From: Erysipelotrichaceae bacterium
GTDB taxonomy: Bacteria; Bacillota_I; Bacilli_A; Erysipelotrichales; Erysipelotrichaceae
Direction: 5' to 3'
Assembly: GCA_017515475.1 (NCBI GenBank)
Contig: JAFWFS010000007.1
Span: 124,001 to 188,000, forward strand
Length of the DNA: 64,000 nt
The notes under the pieces are model-generated. The model had not been told where the DNA came from. It made no database searches and saw only the letters and a program-made list of their open reading frames with translations. The first letter of the stretch is position 1; each line of letters begins with the position of its first letter. Both the position numbers and the translations under genes were made by a program. Shown piece by piece: positions 25,776 through 33,095 of this stretch.

Positions 25776-27137
25776 ATGAAAAAGCTGACAAAGAAGAATC
25801 AGATCATTCTGATCTGTGCTTTATCTTTCGCATTGCTGATTTCCGGCATCTATCTTTTTGGCCTGATTTATTTCCGGTCACACTTTATGCCGAACACTTT
25901 TATCAATTACATCGATGTATCGATGCTGAACAAGGAAGATGCGGAAGAACTTACTTCCATGATTCCTTCAAAGATATACATCGTAGAAAAGGACGTCAAC
26001 GGAACGGACGAACATAGAGATATGATCGATCTTACCAATGAAGCTTCCGCCAGCCTTTCCCATGATCTGATGCCTCTGATAGAATCTCAGGACACTTCTT
26101 TGTGGTTTACCTCTTTCTTTCATACACATCAGCTGGAAAGCGTCAGCGTTTACGGCGACTATGACAGGCAGCAGTTTTTGTCCCAGCTCGATAATCTGTA
26201 CTGTTTCAGGAAAGAAAACATTGTCATGCCTACGGATACCCATATCGAGTATTCTGATTACAGACTAAGAATCGTCGATGGAAGCGATGGCTGCTATATC
26301 GAAAAGGATACTGCCGTCAATAAGATTCTGGAAGAAACGGACGCTTTTGTAAACGGATCGGGAATCAATGTGATCGATCTTAGAGATCTCTACTACAAAG
26401 CTCAATCCAATACGAGCGCAGAGGATCTGAATGACAGACTTGAATCCCTGCAAAGAATTCTTGATAAAACGATTACCATCGTCGTCAACGATTCCACAGT
26501 CATTTCATTGACGGGCAGAGAATTCGGGGATCTTCTGATCCTGGAAAACAACGAATTCACCTGTGACGACGTTAGGATCGAAGAATACAGTCATACGATC
26601 GCCGAGACATACAATGTATCGGATACGGAATACATCGACAGAAATGCCTTTAAAACTTCTCTAAGAAAGATTCTTCTAGGAACAAGAGATTCCACGCTGA
26701 ACATCGAATGGATCAGTGATACGGTAGATACGAACGATAAGCTGATCGAGGTTTCTTACAGCAGGCAGAAACTGTACTACTATGAAAAAGGCAATCTGAT
26801 CTTCAGTTCTGACATTGTGACCGGAAACAACGATTTCGCTCCTGATTCGGAAGCCATTCCGGAAGGATCCTATACGGTACAGTACAAAAAAAGAGGCGCT
26901 ACTCTGGTAGGCGCCGAATATACGGAATATGTGGAATACTGGATCGGTTTCGGTTCGCCAGGCTACTACAACGGCGGACATGTGATCGGGTTCCACGATG
27001 CCTCATGGAGAGATGAATTCGGAGGAGACATCTGGAAGAACGATCCTTCACACGGATGCGTCAACATGCCTACGGACATGGTCGCAAGGCTTTACGAAGT
27101 AGCTGATATCGGTACGCCGATCAACGTTTATTACTGA
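25776..27137 (+). CDS. Membrane-anchored L,D-transpeptidase (YkuD fold)
   Basis: Predicted to form 3-3 peptidoglycan cross-links or attach proteins to the wall. An N-terminal membrane segment (about residues 9-32) precedes an extracellular region containing VSMLNKEDAEEL, like the putative peptidoglycan-binding domain often found ahead of YkuD. The YkuD domain is C-terminal (about 320-453), with the catalytic Cys in DPSHGCVNMPTDMVARLYEV. The family motif is usually HGxx14S[HT]GC[VI]R; Asn replaces the Arg here. It has 453 residues. It is one of the few plus-strand genes and converges on lepB with one base between the stops and no hairpin. The start is leaderless by spacing. Confidence 0.88.
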   Translation: MKKLTKKNQIILICALSFALLISGIYLFGLIYFRSHFMPNTFINYIDVSMLNKEDAEELTSMIPSKIYIVEKDVNGTDEHRDMIDLTNEASASLSHDLMPLIESQDTSLWFTSFFHTHQLESVSVYGDYDRQQFLSQLDNLYCFRKENIVMPTDTHIEYSDYRLRIVDGSDGCYIEKDTAVNKILEETDAFVNGSGINVIDLRDLYYKAQSNTSAEDLNDRLESLQRILDKTITIVVNDSTVISLTGREFGDLLILENNEFTCDDVRIEEYSHTIAETYNVSDTEYIDRNAFKTSLRKILLGTRDSTLNIEWISDTVDTNDKLIEVSYSRQKLYYYEKGNLIFSSDIVTGNNDFAPDSEAIPEGSYTVQYKKRGATLVGAEYTEYVEYWIGFGSPGYYNGGHVIGFHDASWRDEFGGDIWKNDPSHGCVNMPTDMVARLYEVADIGTPINVYY

Positions 27138-27138
27138 T

Positions 27139-27636
27139 TTACTTGAATCCGATATCCTTAAACGGATACAGGACGAATAAATGAGTCGAAAGAATAATAT
27201 CGGAACTGAAAGGACCGTAGTAACGAGAATCACGGGATATGTTTCTGTTGTCTCCCAGGCAGTAGTATTCGTTTTCTGACAGCTTTATTTCGAGATCCGT
27301 AGTATTCACGTTGTCTTCCAGGAACGGTTCTTCAACAGGCACGCCATTTACGTAAAGCTTGTTGTCTTTGTAGTTGATCTGCTCGCCCGGAAGACCGATT
27401 ACTCTTTTTACCAGAAGTTTTTCGTCTTTTACTTTAATTACCGCCACATCGAAGCGGTTTATGCTGATATTTCTTGTAAAAATGAATGAAAAGCCATAGT
27501 TGCCATCATGCAGATACGGATACATGCTGTCTCCCTGCACGACGCAAGGAAGTAGAACAAAGCGCATCAGAATGAATGTTATGGCCGCTACGGAAAATAC
27601 AAATCGAATCAGTTCCCAGAAAGAATTCTTTTTCAT
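27139..27636 (-). CDS. lepB: Signal peptidase I
   Basis: Removes signal peptides from secreted proteins on the outer face of the membrane. One N-terminal membrane helix (about residues 10-30) is followed by the catalytic Ser (S37 in VQGDSMYPYLHDG) and Lys (K77 in LLVKRVIGLPGE). The C-terminal box reads YYCLGDNRNISRDSRYYG. It has 165 residues, typical of Gram-positive enzymes. The ATG at 27636 is preferred because the earlier in-frame ATG at 27645 lies within the -10 element. Confidence 0.94.
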   Translation of the reverse strand: MKKNSFWELIRFVFSVAAITFILMRFVLLPCVVQGDSMYPYLHDGNYGFSFIFTRNISINRFDVAVIKVKDEKLLVKRVIGLPGEQINYKDNKLYVNGVPVEEPFLEDNVNTTDLEIKLSENEYYCLGDNRNISRDSRYYGPFSSDIILSTHLFVLYPFKDIGFK

Positions 27637-27643
27637 CTCTACC

Positions 27644-27649
27644 ATTATA
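27644..27649 (-). promoter_or_regulatory. -10 element of lepB (leaderless)
   Basis: TATAAT on the minus strand, 7 nt before the lepB ATG, starting only a few bases after the U-tract of the rplS terminator. No -35 consensus is seen. Confidence 0.6.
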
Positions 27650-27653
27650 GTAT

Positions 27654-27678
27654 AAAAAAGCTGCATATCGCAGCTTTT
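27654..27678 (-). terminator. Rho-independent terminator of rplS
   Basis: A 9-bp stem AAAAGCTGC (27656-27664) / GCAGCTTTT (27670-27678) with a 5-nt loop and a run of T on the minus strand. Confidence 0.9.
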
Positions 27679-27683
27679 CGAGA

Positions 27684-28031
27684 TTATCTGATCTCTTTCA
27701 GTTTCGCAGACTTGCCGGAACGCTGTCTCAGATAGAACAGTTTTGCTCTTCTGACCTTGCCTCTTCTGACAACCGTGATCTTATCGATAATCGGTGAATG
27801 TACAGGGAATGTTCTTTCAACACCGACACCGGAAGAAATCTTTCTAACAGTGAAGGTCTGTCCGATACCGGAACCCTGAACCTTAACGACGATTCCTTCA
27901 TAAGCCTGAATACGTGACTTGTCGCCTTCCTTGATCTTAACGTCGACACGAACAGTCTGCCCCGGACGCAATTCTGGAAGATCTGACTTCATCTGTTCTT
28001 TAGTGATCTCATTTACTAAATTTAAGTTCAT
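27684..28031 (-). CDS. rplS: Ribosomal protein L19
   Basis: A large-subunit protein at the subunit interface. It reads [22 protein letters not shown] (in part), FEG-type [37 protein letters not shown] and a basic C-terminus [14 protein letters not shown]. It has 115 residues from the ATG at 28031, which has AAAGGAG upstream; a frame extension to 28058 is rejected. The order rpsP-khpA-rimM-trmD-rplS is conserved, here with a HAD gene inserted before rplS. Confidence 0.97.
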   Translation of the reverse strand: MNLNLVNEITKEQMKSDLPELRPGQTVRVDVKIKEGDKSRIQAYEGIVVKVQGSGIGQTFTVRKISSGVGVERTFPVHSPIIDKITVVRRGKVRRAKLFYLRQRSGKSAKLKEIR

Positions 28032-28118
28032 CTTTTCTCCTTTACACAATATAGACATCTGTTCATAATCATTTCGAAAAGCGGAACAGCGCTTAATAAG
28101 GATAACATAAGTGAATCA

Positions 28119-28937
28119 TTAAATCAAATGATTCTGCTTCAAAAAGGCGTAAATCCCCTCTTGGTCCACTGATCCGGTATGCAATGGAATGAGTTCTTTA
28201 AGCTTTTCCGAAGCATTGCCCATGATGACGCCTGTCGAATTCAGCAGCATCGGCAGATCGTTCTCCATGTCGCCAAAAGACAGAATCTGTTTTGTGCCGC
28301 ATTGAAGCAGGTCGGCAAGATGTCTGATTCCTGATGCCTTGTCTACTCCTTTCGGAGTGATCTCGTAACAGTAAGGAGACGAAAAGGCGTGATTGTACTT
28401 ATCCAGATCGAGAAACTTTACCTGTATTTCTTCTTTTACTCTATCCTTAGGATCGTTCAGAACCATCACCTTGGAACGTTCCTTGTCGTTCATCGAATAG
28501 TCGTACAGTTCCGGAATCAGCCATCTGGCCTTCATCCATTCAAGAATCACAGGATTCTCTGACATTCTGTTTACCAGAAATCTTTCTCCTTCATAGATGC
28601 CAAGGGTCAGATATTCAATATCCTGGAATTCTTTACCGATTCTAACGACATCTTCTTTTGCTAACGGATTAATGAACACCGTTTCATTTTTCCTTACATC
28701 CATGAATTCCGTTCCGTTGCATCCGGAGATATAGTCCAGAGGATATACACCGAATACATCATAAAAAGCTTTCAATGCGAGAAAGCACGGTCTGCCGCTG
28801 GCCAGACATATCTTGTATTCTTTATCCTTCAGAAGTTCTAAAGCTTCTCTTGTACGGTCTGATGCGTGATAGCTGAAGTCGATCAGTGTTCCGTCATAGT
28901 CGAAAACGATCGCCCTGATCTCGTTTTTATAGTTCAT
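28119..28937 (-). CDS. Cof-type HAD hydrolase
   Basis: A predicted phosphatase for small phosphorylated metabolites. HAD motif I is IVFDYDGTLIDF near the N-terminus, motif II LASGRP, motif III a Lys region near the C-terminal third, and motif IV SFGDMENDLPML. The cap domain lies between II and III (type IIB, Cof subfamily). It has 272 residues. The start overlaps trmD by 11 bp, so it is coupled to the rimM-trmD operon. Substrate cannot be read from sequence. A weak hairpin (AAGCG/CGCTT, 28079-28094) follows the gene. Confidence 0.88.
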   Translation of the reverse strand: MNYKNEIRAIVFDYDGTLIDFSYHASDRTREALELLKDKEYKICLASGRPCFLALKAFYDVFGVYPLDYISGCNGTEFMDVRKNETVFINPLAKEDVVRIGKEFQDIEYLTLGIYEGERFLVNRMSENPVILEWMKARWLIPELYDYSMNDKERSKVMVLNDPKDRVKEEIQVKFLDLDKYNHAFSSPYCYEITPKGVDKASGIRHLADLLQCGTKQILSFGDMENDLPMLLNSTGVIMGNASEKLKELIPLHTGSVDQEGIYAFLKQNHLI

Positions 28938-29646
28938 TTCCGATCTCTTCCAGAAGATTCTTTTCTTCTTTGCTTAATTCCCTGTTTTCCAGAAGATCGG
29001 GACGATATCTCATCGTCTCTTTTAAAGCCATTTTCAGATTGTATTTCCTGATTTCCGCATGATTCCCGTTCTGCAGTACATCAGGGACCTTTTCACCGTC
29101 GTATTCGACAGGTCTTGTATACTGCGGATATTCCAGCAGGCCGTTGTTGAACGATTCTTCTTTCAGGGAATCCGATGATATTCCTTCATCCAGTAGACGC
29201 AGTATTCCGTCGATCAGAACCATGGAAGGAAGCTCGCCGCCGGTCAGAATGTAGTCACCGATGCTGACTTTCTCGTCTATGTACTTTTCTATCCTGTAGT
29301 CTATTCCCTCATAATGACCGCAGATGATCAGGATCTCTTCCTCTTTGGACAGACGGATCAGATCTTCCTGTTTCAATGGATTCGCTTTAGGAGAAGTCAG
29401 AATCACATGCGTTTTGACACTGCTGTTTTCTTTGATTGCCCGGTGTACGACATCTACTTTCATCAGCATTCCCGCGCCTCCTCCGTATGGCGTATCGTCC
29501 ACATGACGGTGCTTATCAAAAGAATAGTCTCTGATATCGATTATTTCTATTTCTGCGAGCTTTTTTTCCAGGATACGATGAATGATCGAGGTATTCAGAA
29601 AACCCTCGTACATGTCTTTAAACAGCGTCAGAACCGTTATTTTCAT
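28927..29646 (-). CDS. trmD: tRNA (guanine-37-N1)-methyltransferase
   Basis: Methylates G37 of tRNAs with G36 to prevent frameshifting, using SAM bound in a trefoil knot. Motifs are MKITVLTLFKDMYEGFL, DDTPYGGGAGMLMK, ICGHYEGIDYRIE and GDYILTGGELPSMVLID. It has 239 residues. The start overlaps the rimM stop as ATGA. Upstream rimM and downstream rplS are its usual partners. Confidence 0.97.
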   Translation of the reverse strand: MKITVLTLFKDMYEGFLNTSIIHRILEKKLAEIEIIDIRDYSFDKHRHVDDTPYGGGAGMLMKVDVVHRAIKENSSVKTHVILTSPKANPLKQEDLIRLSKEEEILIICGHYEGIDYRIEKYIDEKVSIGDYILTGGELPSMVLIDGILRLLDEGISSDSLKEESFNNGLLEYPQYTRPVEYDGEKVPDVLQNGNHAEIRKYNLKMALKETMRYRPDLLENRELSKEEKNLLEEIGNEL

Positions 29647-30143
29647 AAAAGACCTTCCATCTTGATCACATCGATACGTTTTTCTTTCAGATCGACATTC
29701 TCAATGAACACCGGCAGGAACGGTACCAGACATTCTTTCCCGTCATCTTGCTTCCTGATGCGAAGATTGTTGTTGCGGATTCCTTCTTCTACCTTAAGTA
29801 CTCTACCCTTCAGTTCACCTTTCACATATACGTCCAGATCGGTTAGATCGGAGAAATAATATTCCCCTTTCTTCAATGGCCTGATGTCTTCCTTTGCTTT
29901 GTACATGATGGAGTTCTTGTATTTTTCAACCAGATTGATGTCCTCGTTATCCTTGAAAAGAACAAGCAGAAAACCCTTGTGTTCCTTGAAAGACTTGACG
30001 GTAAAAGGAATATACTCGTCTGATACATAAACGGTCGAACCCTTCATGAAGCGCTCTGAGATAAAATCCGTGTAGGCAGCCACTTTCAGTTCACCTTTGA
30101 TGCCAAATGTATTGACAATCTTTCCTATTTCAACGAATTCCAT
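29643..30143 (-). CDS. rimM: 16S rRNA processing protein
   Basis: An assembly factor that matures the 30S head and binds S19. The N-terminal beta-barrel is VEIGKIVNTFGIKGELKV, followed by a C-terminal PRC-barrel (LKKGEYYFSDLTDLDV to VPFLPVFIENVD). It has 166 residues, typical. It is separated from the KH gene by a strong terminator and has its own -10 only 6 nt before ATG, with no clear Shine-Dalgarno. It probably starts the rimM-trmD-HAD transcript as a leaderless mRNA. Confidence 0.95.
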   Translation of the reverse strand: MEFVEIGKIVNTFGIKGELKVAAYTDFISERFMKGSTVYVSDEYIPFTVKSFKEHKGFLLVLFKDNEDINLVEKYKNSIMYKAKEDIRPLKKGEYYFSDLTDLDVYVKGELKGRVLKVEEGIRNNNLRIRKQDDGKECLVPFLPVFIENVDLKEKRIDVIKMEGLL

Positions 30144-30149
30144 GTTTCC

Positions 30150-30155
30150 ATTATA
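30150..30155 (-). promoter_or_regulatory. -10 element of rimM (leaderless)
   Basis: TATAAT on the minus strand, exactly 6 nt before the ATG, placing the expected start of transcription on the A of ATG. It directly follows the T-run of the upstream terminator. Confidence 0.7.
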
Positions 30156-30156
30156 T

Positions 30157-30181
30157 AAAAAAAGAGATGATTAATCATCTC
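30157..30181 (-). terminator. Rho-independent terminator of rpsP-khpA
   Basis: A 7-bp stem GAGATGA (30164-30170) / TCATCTC (30175-30181) with loop TTAA, followed by seven T on the minus strand. Confidence 0.92.
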
Positions 30182-30430
30182 CTATAAAGCCTCAAACTTG
30201 ATTGAAATATGCTTGTTCTCGATTTTTGAAGCAACCTGTAACATTTGACGAATCGAATTAGCCATTAATCCCTTTTTTCCGATCAGTCTGGCGATGTCTT
30301 CGCTAGGCGCATAAACATACAGCAGCAGCTCGTTGGCGTTCAGACTTTCCATCTGTTTTACCGTTACGGATTCGCCGTCGGAACATAAAGGCTTAACGAT
30401 ATTCAGCAATACTTTTTCCAGATCGATCAT
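30182..30430 (-). CDS. khpA: KH-domain RNA-binding protein (KhpA/YlqC)
   Basis: An 82-residue single type II KH domain protein. The RNA-binding GxxG loop is in ARLIGKKGLMANSIRQML. In streptococci and lactobacilli the homologue pairs with KhpB and affects division and mRNA levels. It starts right after the rpsP stop, the conserved arrangement in Bacillota, and ends at a terminator. Confidence 0.9.
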   Translation of the reverse strand: MIDLEKVLLNIVKPLCSDGESVTVKQMESLNANELLLYVYAPSEDIARLIGKKGLMANSIRQMLQVASKIENKHISIKFEAL

Positions 30431-30700
30431 TTATTTGCTTTTCTTTGATTCCAGGAATTTTTTCATAGTACCGTTCTTTGAAAGTAAACTGCGAACAGTG
30501 TCGGTAGGAACGGCGCCTTTATTTAACCAGTTCAGTACTTTTTCTTCATCAATGTTAACGATTGCAGGCTGTTTTGTCGGATCGTAGGTTCCAACGATTT
30601 CGATATCTCTGCCGTCTCTGCGCGCTCTAGCGTCAGCAGCAACGATACGATAGAAAGGCACTTTCTTGGCACCCATTCTTTTTAATCTAAGCTTTACCAT
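30431..30700 (-). CDS. rpsP: Ribosomal protein S16
   Basis: A small-subunit protein. [20 protein letters not shown], then [16 protein letters not shown] and [16 protein letters not shown]-type motifs are canonical. It has 89 residues from the ATG at 30700, which has GGAGGA 5 nt upstream; an in-frame extension of eight codons is rejected. It is first of the rpsP-khpA pair. Confidence 0.97.
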   Translation of the reverse strand: MVKLRLKRMGAKKVPFYRIVAADARARRDGRDIEIVGTYDPTKQPAIVNIDEEKVLNWLNKGAVPTDTVRSLLSKNGTMKKFLESKKSK

Positions 30701-30750
30701 CTTCTTCCTCCTTTGATTACTCAACTATGATGACATAAAATCAACATAGA

Positions 30751-30770
30751 GTCAAGTATTTTTACTTGAC
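30751..30770 (-). promoter_or_regulatory. Hairpin between the SRAP gene and rpsP
   Basis: An 8-bp perfect inverted repeat GTCAAGTA (30751-30758) / TACTTGAC (30763-30770) with a 4-nt loop. There is no T-run after it, so it is a poor terminator. Its end forms TTGACT, a possible -35 for rpsP, so an operator or promoter role is as likely. Confidence 0.4.
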
Positions 30771-30773
30771 AGA

Positions 30774-31316
30774 TTAAAACAGCTTGAGTTCTTCGTTTAC
30801 ACTGACAATGTTCAGTTTCTTTTTAACTAACACAGCATCTTCGTTGTGAATGTATTTCAGCATCTCGTTCTGATTCATGATGATTGGCATGCGATCATGA
30901 ATGTGTCTGAATTCGGGATCCGCAGCTCTGGTGATGATCAGAAGTTCATTGTTACGGTTGAAGATGCAGGCAAGATAGACGTATTCGTCTTCGAAACCGA
31001 CATAGTACTTGTTCCTGTTTGAATCCCATTCATAGAAGCCGTTGCAGATGACAGCGCATCTGTTGTTTCTGATTTCTTCATAGGAAGGCTTGTCGTTTAA
31101 AGACTCGACTCTGGCGTTAATCTGCAGGGTCTTGTTTTTGATTCCCCATTTCATGGAAGCAAGATCGGCCTTGTTTTCGACAGGAATGATGCACAATACC
31201 TGATCAGTAGGAAAAATCTCGCCTTCCTTGTAGACGAGATTCAGTTTTTCTGCCCTTTCTTTGATCTGTTTCCCTTTCTTGTCGGGAAGGATCCCGAAGT
31301 GATATCTTCCGCACAT
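30774..31316 (-). CDS. SRAP-domain protein (YedK/HMCES family)
   Basis: Homologues form a covalent thiazolidine link with abasic sites in single-stranded DNA and so shield them. The catalytic Cys is residue 2 (MCGRYHFGIL). The other conserved parts are MKWGIKNKTLQINARVESL, CNGFYEWD and RHIHDRMPIIMN, containing the active-site His. It has 180 residues, somewhat short for the family. The start is one base after the ffh stop. Confidence 0.9.
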   Translation of the reverse strand: MCGRYHFGILPDKKGKQIKERAEKLNLVYKEGEIFPTDQVLCIIPVENKADLASMKWGIKNKTLQINARVESLNDKPSYEEIRNNRCAVICNGFYEWDSNRNKYYVGFEDEYVYLACIFNRNNELLIITRAADPEFRHIHDRMPIIMNQNEMLKYIHNEDAVLVKKKLNIVSVNEELKLF

Positions 31317-31317
31317 C

Positions 31318-32631
31318 TTACATCCTGAACATCGACTGTAAAGAAGACAGATTCTTAAACATCTTCTTCATCTTTTCATACTGGTTGCAAAGCTTATTGA
31401 CTTGGTCTATGCTCGTACCTGAACCCTTGGCGATTCTTCTTTTGTGAGATGAACGCATGATGGACGGATCTTCTCTTTCTTCTGGTGTCATGGACTGAAT
31501 GATGGCACGGATGGATTTCAGTTCTCTGTCGGCATCCTGATCGTTGATCGCATTGGCCATGTCTGACATTCCCGGCATCATTCTCATGATGGAGGACAGC
31601 GGCCCGAGTTTTCTCGACTGTTCTATGGAATTCAGCAGATCATCCATGGTAAACTTGCCCTTCATTAGCCTGTTGGCGGTTTCTTCCGCCTTTTTCATAT
31701 CCATCTCTTCCTGTGCCTTTTCGACAAAAGAAACAACGTCTCCCATGCCAAGTATCCTCTGTGCAAGACGATCTGGATAGAAGGTTTCAATATCGCTGAT
31801 CTTTTCGCCTGTACCTGTAAACTTGATCGGAACTCCGGTCACTGCCTTCACGGAAAGGGCTGCTCCACCCTTGGAATCACCATCGAACTTTGTCAGGATC
31901 AGACCGGTTACTTCCAGCAGATCATTGAAAGCATTGGCTACATTGACGATGTCCTGACCGGTCAAGGCATCTACCGTTAAAAGAATCTCTTGCGGATGGA
32001 TGGCATCCTTGATGTCCTTCAGTTCTTTCATCAGCGCTTCATCGATCTGCAGACGTCCGGCGGTATCGATGATCGCTGTATCAAAGTCTTTTAGATGGGC
32101 ATGCGAAATACCGTTTTTGATCTGCGTCAATACCGGAATGTCCAATCCCTGCGAATAGACTTCTACATCGATCTGTTTACCAAGAGACTGAAGCTGTTCT
32201 ATGGCAGCCGGACGTATAATATCTCCTGCGATCAAAATCGGTTTTCTTCCCTGCTTTTTTAACAGATTCGCCAGTTTTGCCGCTTGTGTCGTCTTTCCTG
32301 TTCCCTGAAGACCGACGATCATGATCAGAGTCATTCCGGATTCATTGAAATGAAGGGAATTGTCTTCATCTCCCAGCAGTTTTATGATTTCGTCATGAAC
32401 GATCTTTACCAGAAGCTGTCCCGGTTCAACGGAATTCAGAACATCCTGGCCGATAGATTCCAGTCTAACTTTTTCAAGGAAGTTCTTGACAACAGTATAG
32501 TTTACGTCAGATTCCAGCAAGGCAATGCGGATCTCTTTCAGGGTATCTTCCATGTTCCTTTCGGAAAGACGTCCCTTGCCTTGAATATTCCTAAGCGATT
32601 TTGTCAGTTTTTCTTGTAATGAATCAAACAT
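31318..32631 (-). CDS. ffh: Signal recognition particle protein Ffh
   Basis: An SRP GTPase that delivers nascent membrane and secreted proteins to FtsY. The N domain (MFDSLQEKLTKSLRNIQGKG) is followed by the G domain with GLQGTGKTTQAAKLA (P-loop), DTAGRLQIDEALM and LTKFDGDSKGGAAL, then the Met-rich M domain (MMPGMSDMANAI, KKMFKNLSSLQSMFRM). It has 437 residues from the ATG at 32631. An in-frame TTG at 32646 lies within the terminator tail and is rejected. TATAAT is 6 nt before the ATG and there is no Shine-Dalgarno. The usual ylxM neighbour is absent here. Confidence 0.97.
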   Translation of the reverse strand: MFDSLQEKLTKSLRNIQGKGRLSERNMEDTLKEIRIALLESDVNYTVVKNFLEKVRLESIGQDVLNSVEPGQLLVKIVHDEIIKLLGDEDNSLHFNESGMTLIMIVGLQGTGKTTQAAKLANLLKKQGRKPILIAGDIIRPAAIEQLQSLGKQIDVEVYSQGLDIPVLTQIKNGISHAHLKDFDTAIIDTAGRLQIDEALMKELKDIKDAIHPQEILLTVDALTGQDIVNVANAFNDLLEVTGLILTKFDGDSKGGAALSVKAVTGVPIKFTGTGEKISDIETFYPDRLAQRILGMGDVVSFVEKAQEEMDMKKAEETANRLMKGKFTMDDLLNSIEQSRKLGPLSSIMRMMPGMSDMANAINDQDADRELKSIRAIIQSMTPEEREDPSIMRSSHKRRIAKGSGTSIDQVNKLCNQYEKMKKMFKNLSSLQSMFRM

Positions 32632-32637
32632 AGTTTC

Positions 32638-32643
32638 ATTATA
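32638..32643 (-). promoter_or_regulatory. -10 element of ffh (leaderless)
   Basis: TATAAT on the minus strand exactly 6 nt before the ATG, adjoining the seven-T tail of the preceding terminator. Confidence 0.7.
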
Positions 32644-32644
32644 C

Positions 32645-32669
32645 AAAAAAACCCTGTCATAAGACAGGG
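32645..32669 (-). terminator. Rho-independent terminator of the small SSB gene
   Basis: A 7-bp stem CCCTGTC (32652-32658) / GACAGGG (32663-32669) with a 4-nt loop and seven T on the minus strand. Confidence 0.93.
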
Positions 32670-32675
32670 AATCTT

Positions 32676-32972
32676 CTAGCTTCCGACAAACGCGACGGCA
32701 TTCGCCAGAAGCTTCGCGTTGTAGTAGTAATTGCCTTCTTTCTCATAATTGTTCGCCTGAAGCCTGACGTTGACAGCCAGATACTGTCCCGGTTCATAGT
32801 TTTCTTCGGCCAACGAACGGAACATCACTACCTCGTAGACTTCATAGGTTTCAGTGGAATCATTACTGTTCTTCTCTACTGCCAGTCTGACTTTACATAT
32901 CTTGATTCCATTTGCCGTTTCCATCTTTTCGGGGTCTTCAATGATCCTGCCGACTAAATAAAATGCATTCAT
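32676..32972 (-). CDS. Small single-stranded DNA-binding protein without acidic tail
   Basis: A 98-residue OB-fold protein: MNAFYLVGRIIEDPE, CKVRLAVEKNS, YEVVMFRSLAEE and the strand ending AVAFVGS match the core of bacterial SSB. It stops right after the OB fold and lacks the flexible linker and the acidic DDDIPF-type tip through which SSB recruits repair proteins. It is therefore probably a second, accessory SSB. The ATG at 32972 has GAAAGGA upstream; the longer frame to 32996 is not supported. A terminator follows. Confidence 0.8.
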   Translation of the reverse strand: MNAFYLVGRIIEDPEKMETANGIKICKVRLAVEKNSNDSTETYEVYEVVMFRSLAEENYEPGQYLAVNVRLQANNYEKEGNYYYNAKLLANAVAFVGS

Positions 32973-33095
32973 TCTTATCCTTTCTATTACCTGCATCTTT
33001 AATTTAGCATTGATCGAAGAAAAAGAATTCTCAATATCTTATCAGAAATCTTCGGTTTATTATCACTTGCAATCAAAAGGATACATTTCTGTATC

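Noticed and set aside
30751-30770. Strong terminator after the SRAP gene
   Set aside because: The hairpin is perfect but no T-run follows on the minus strand; kept only as a hairpin of uncertain role.
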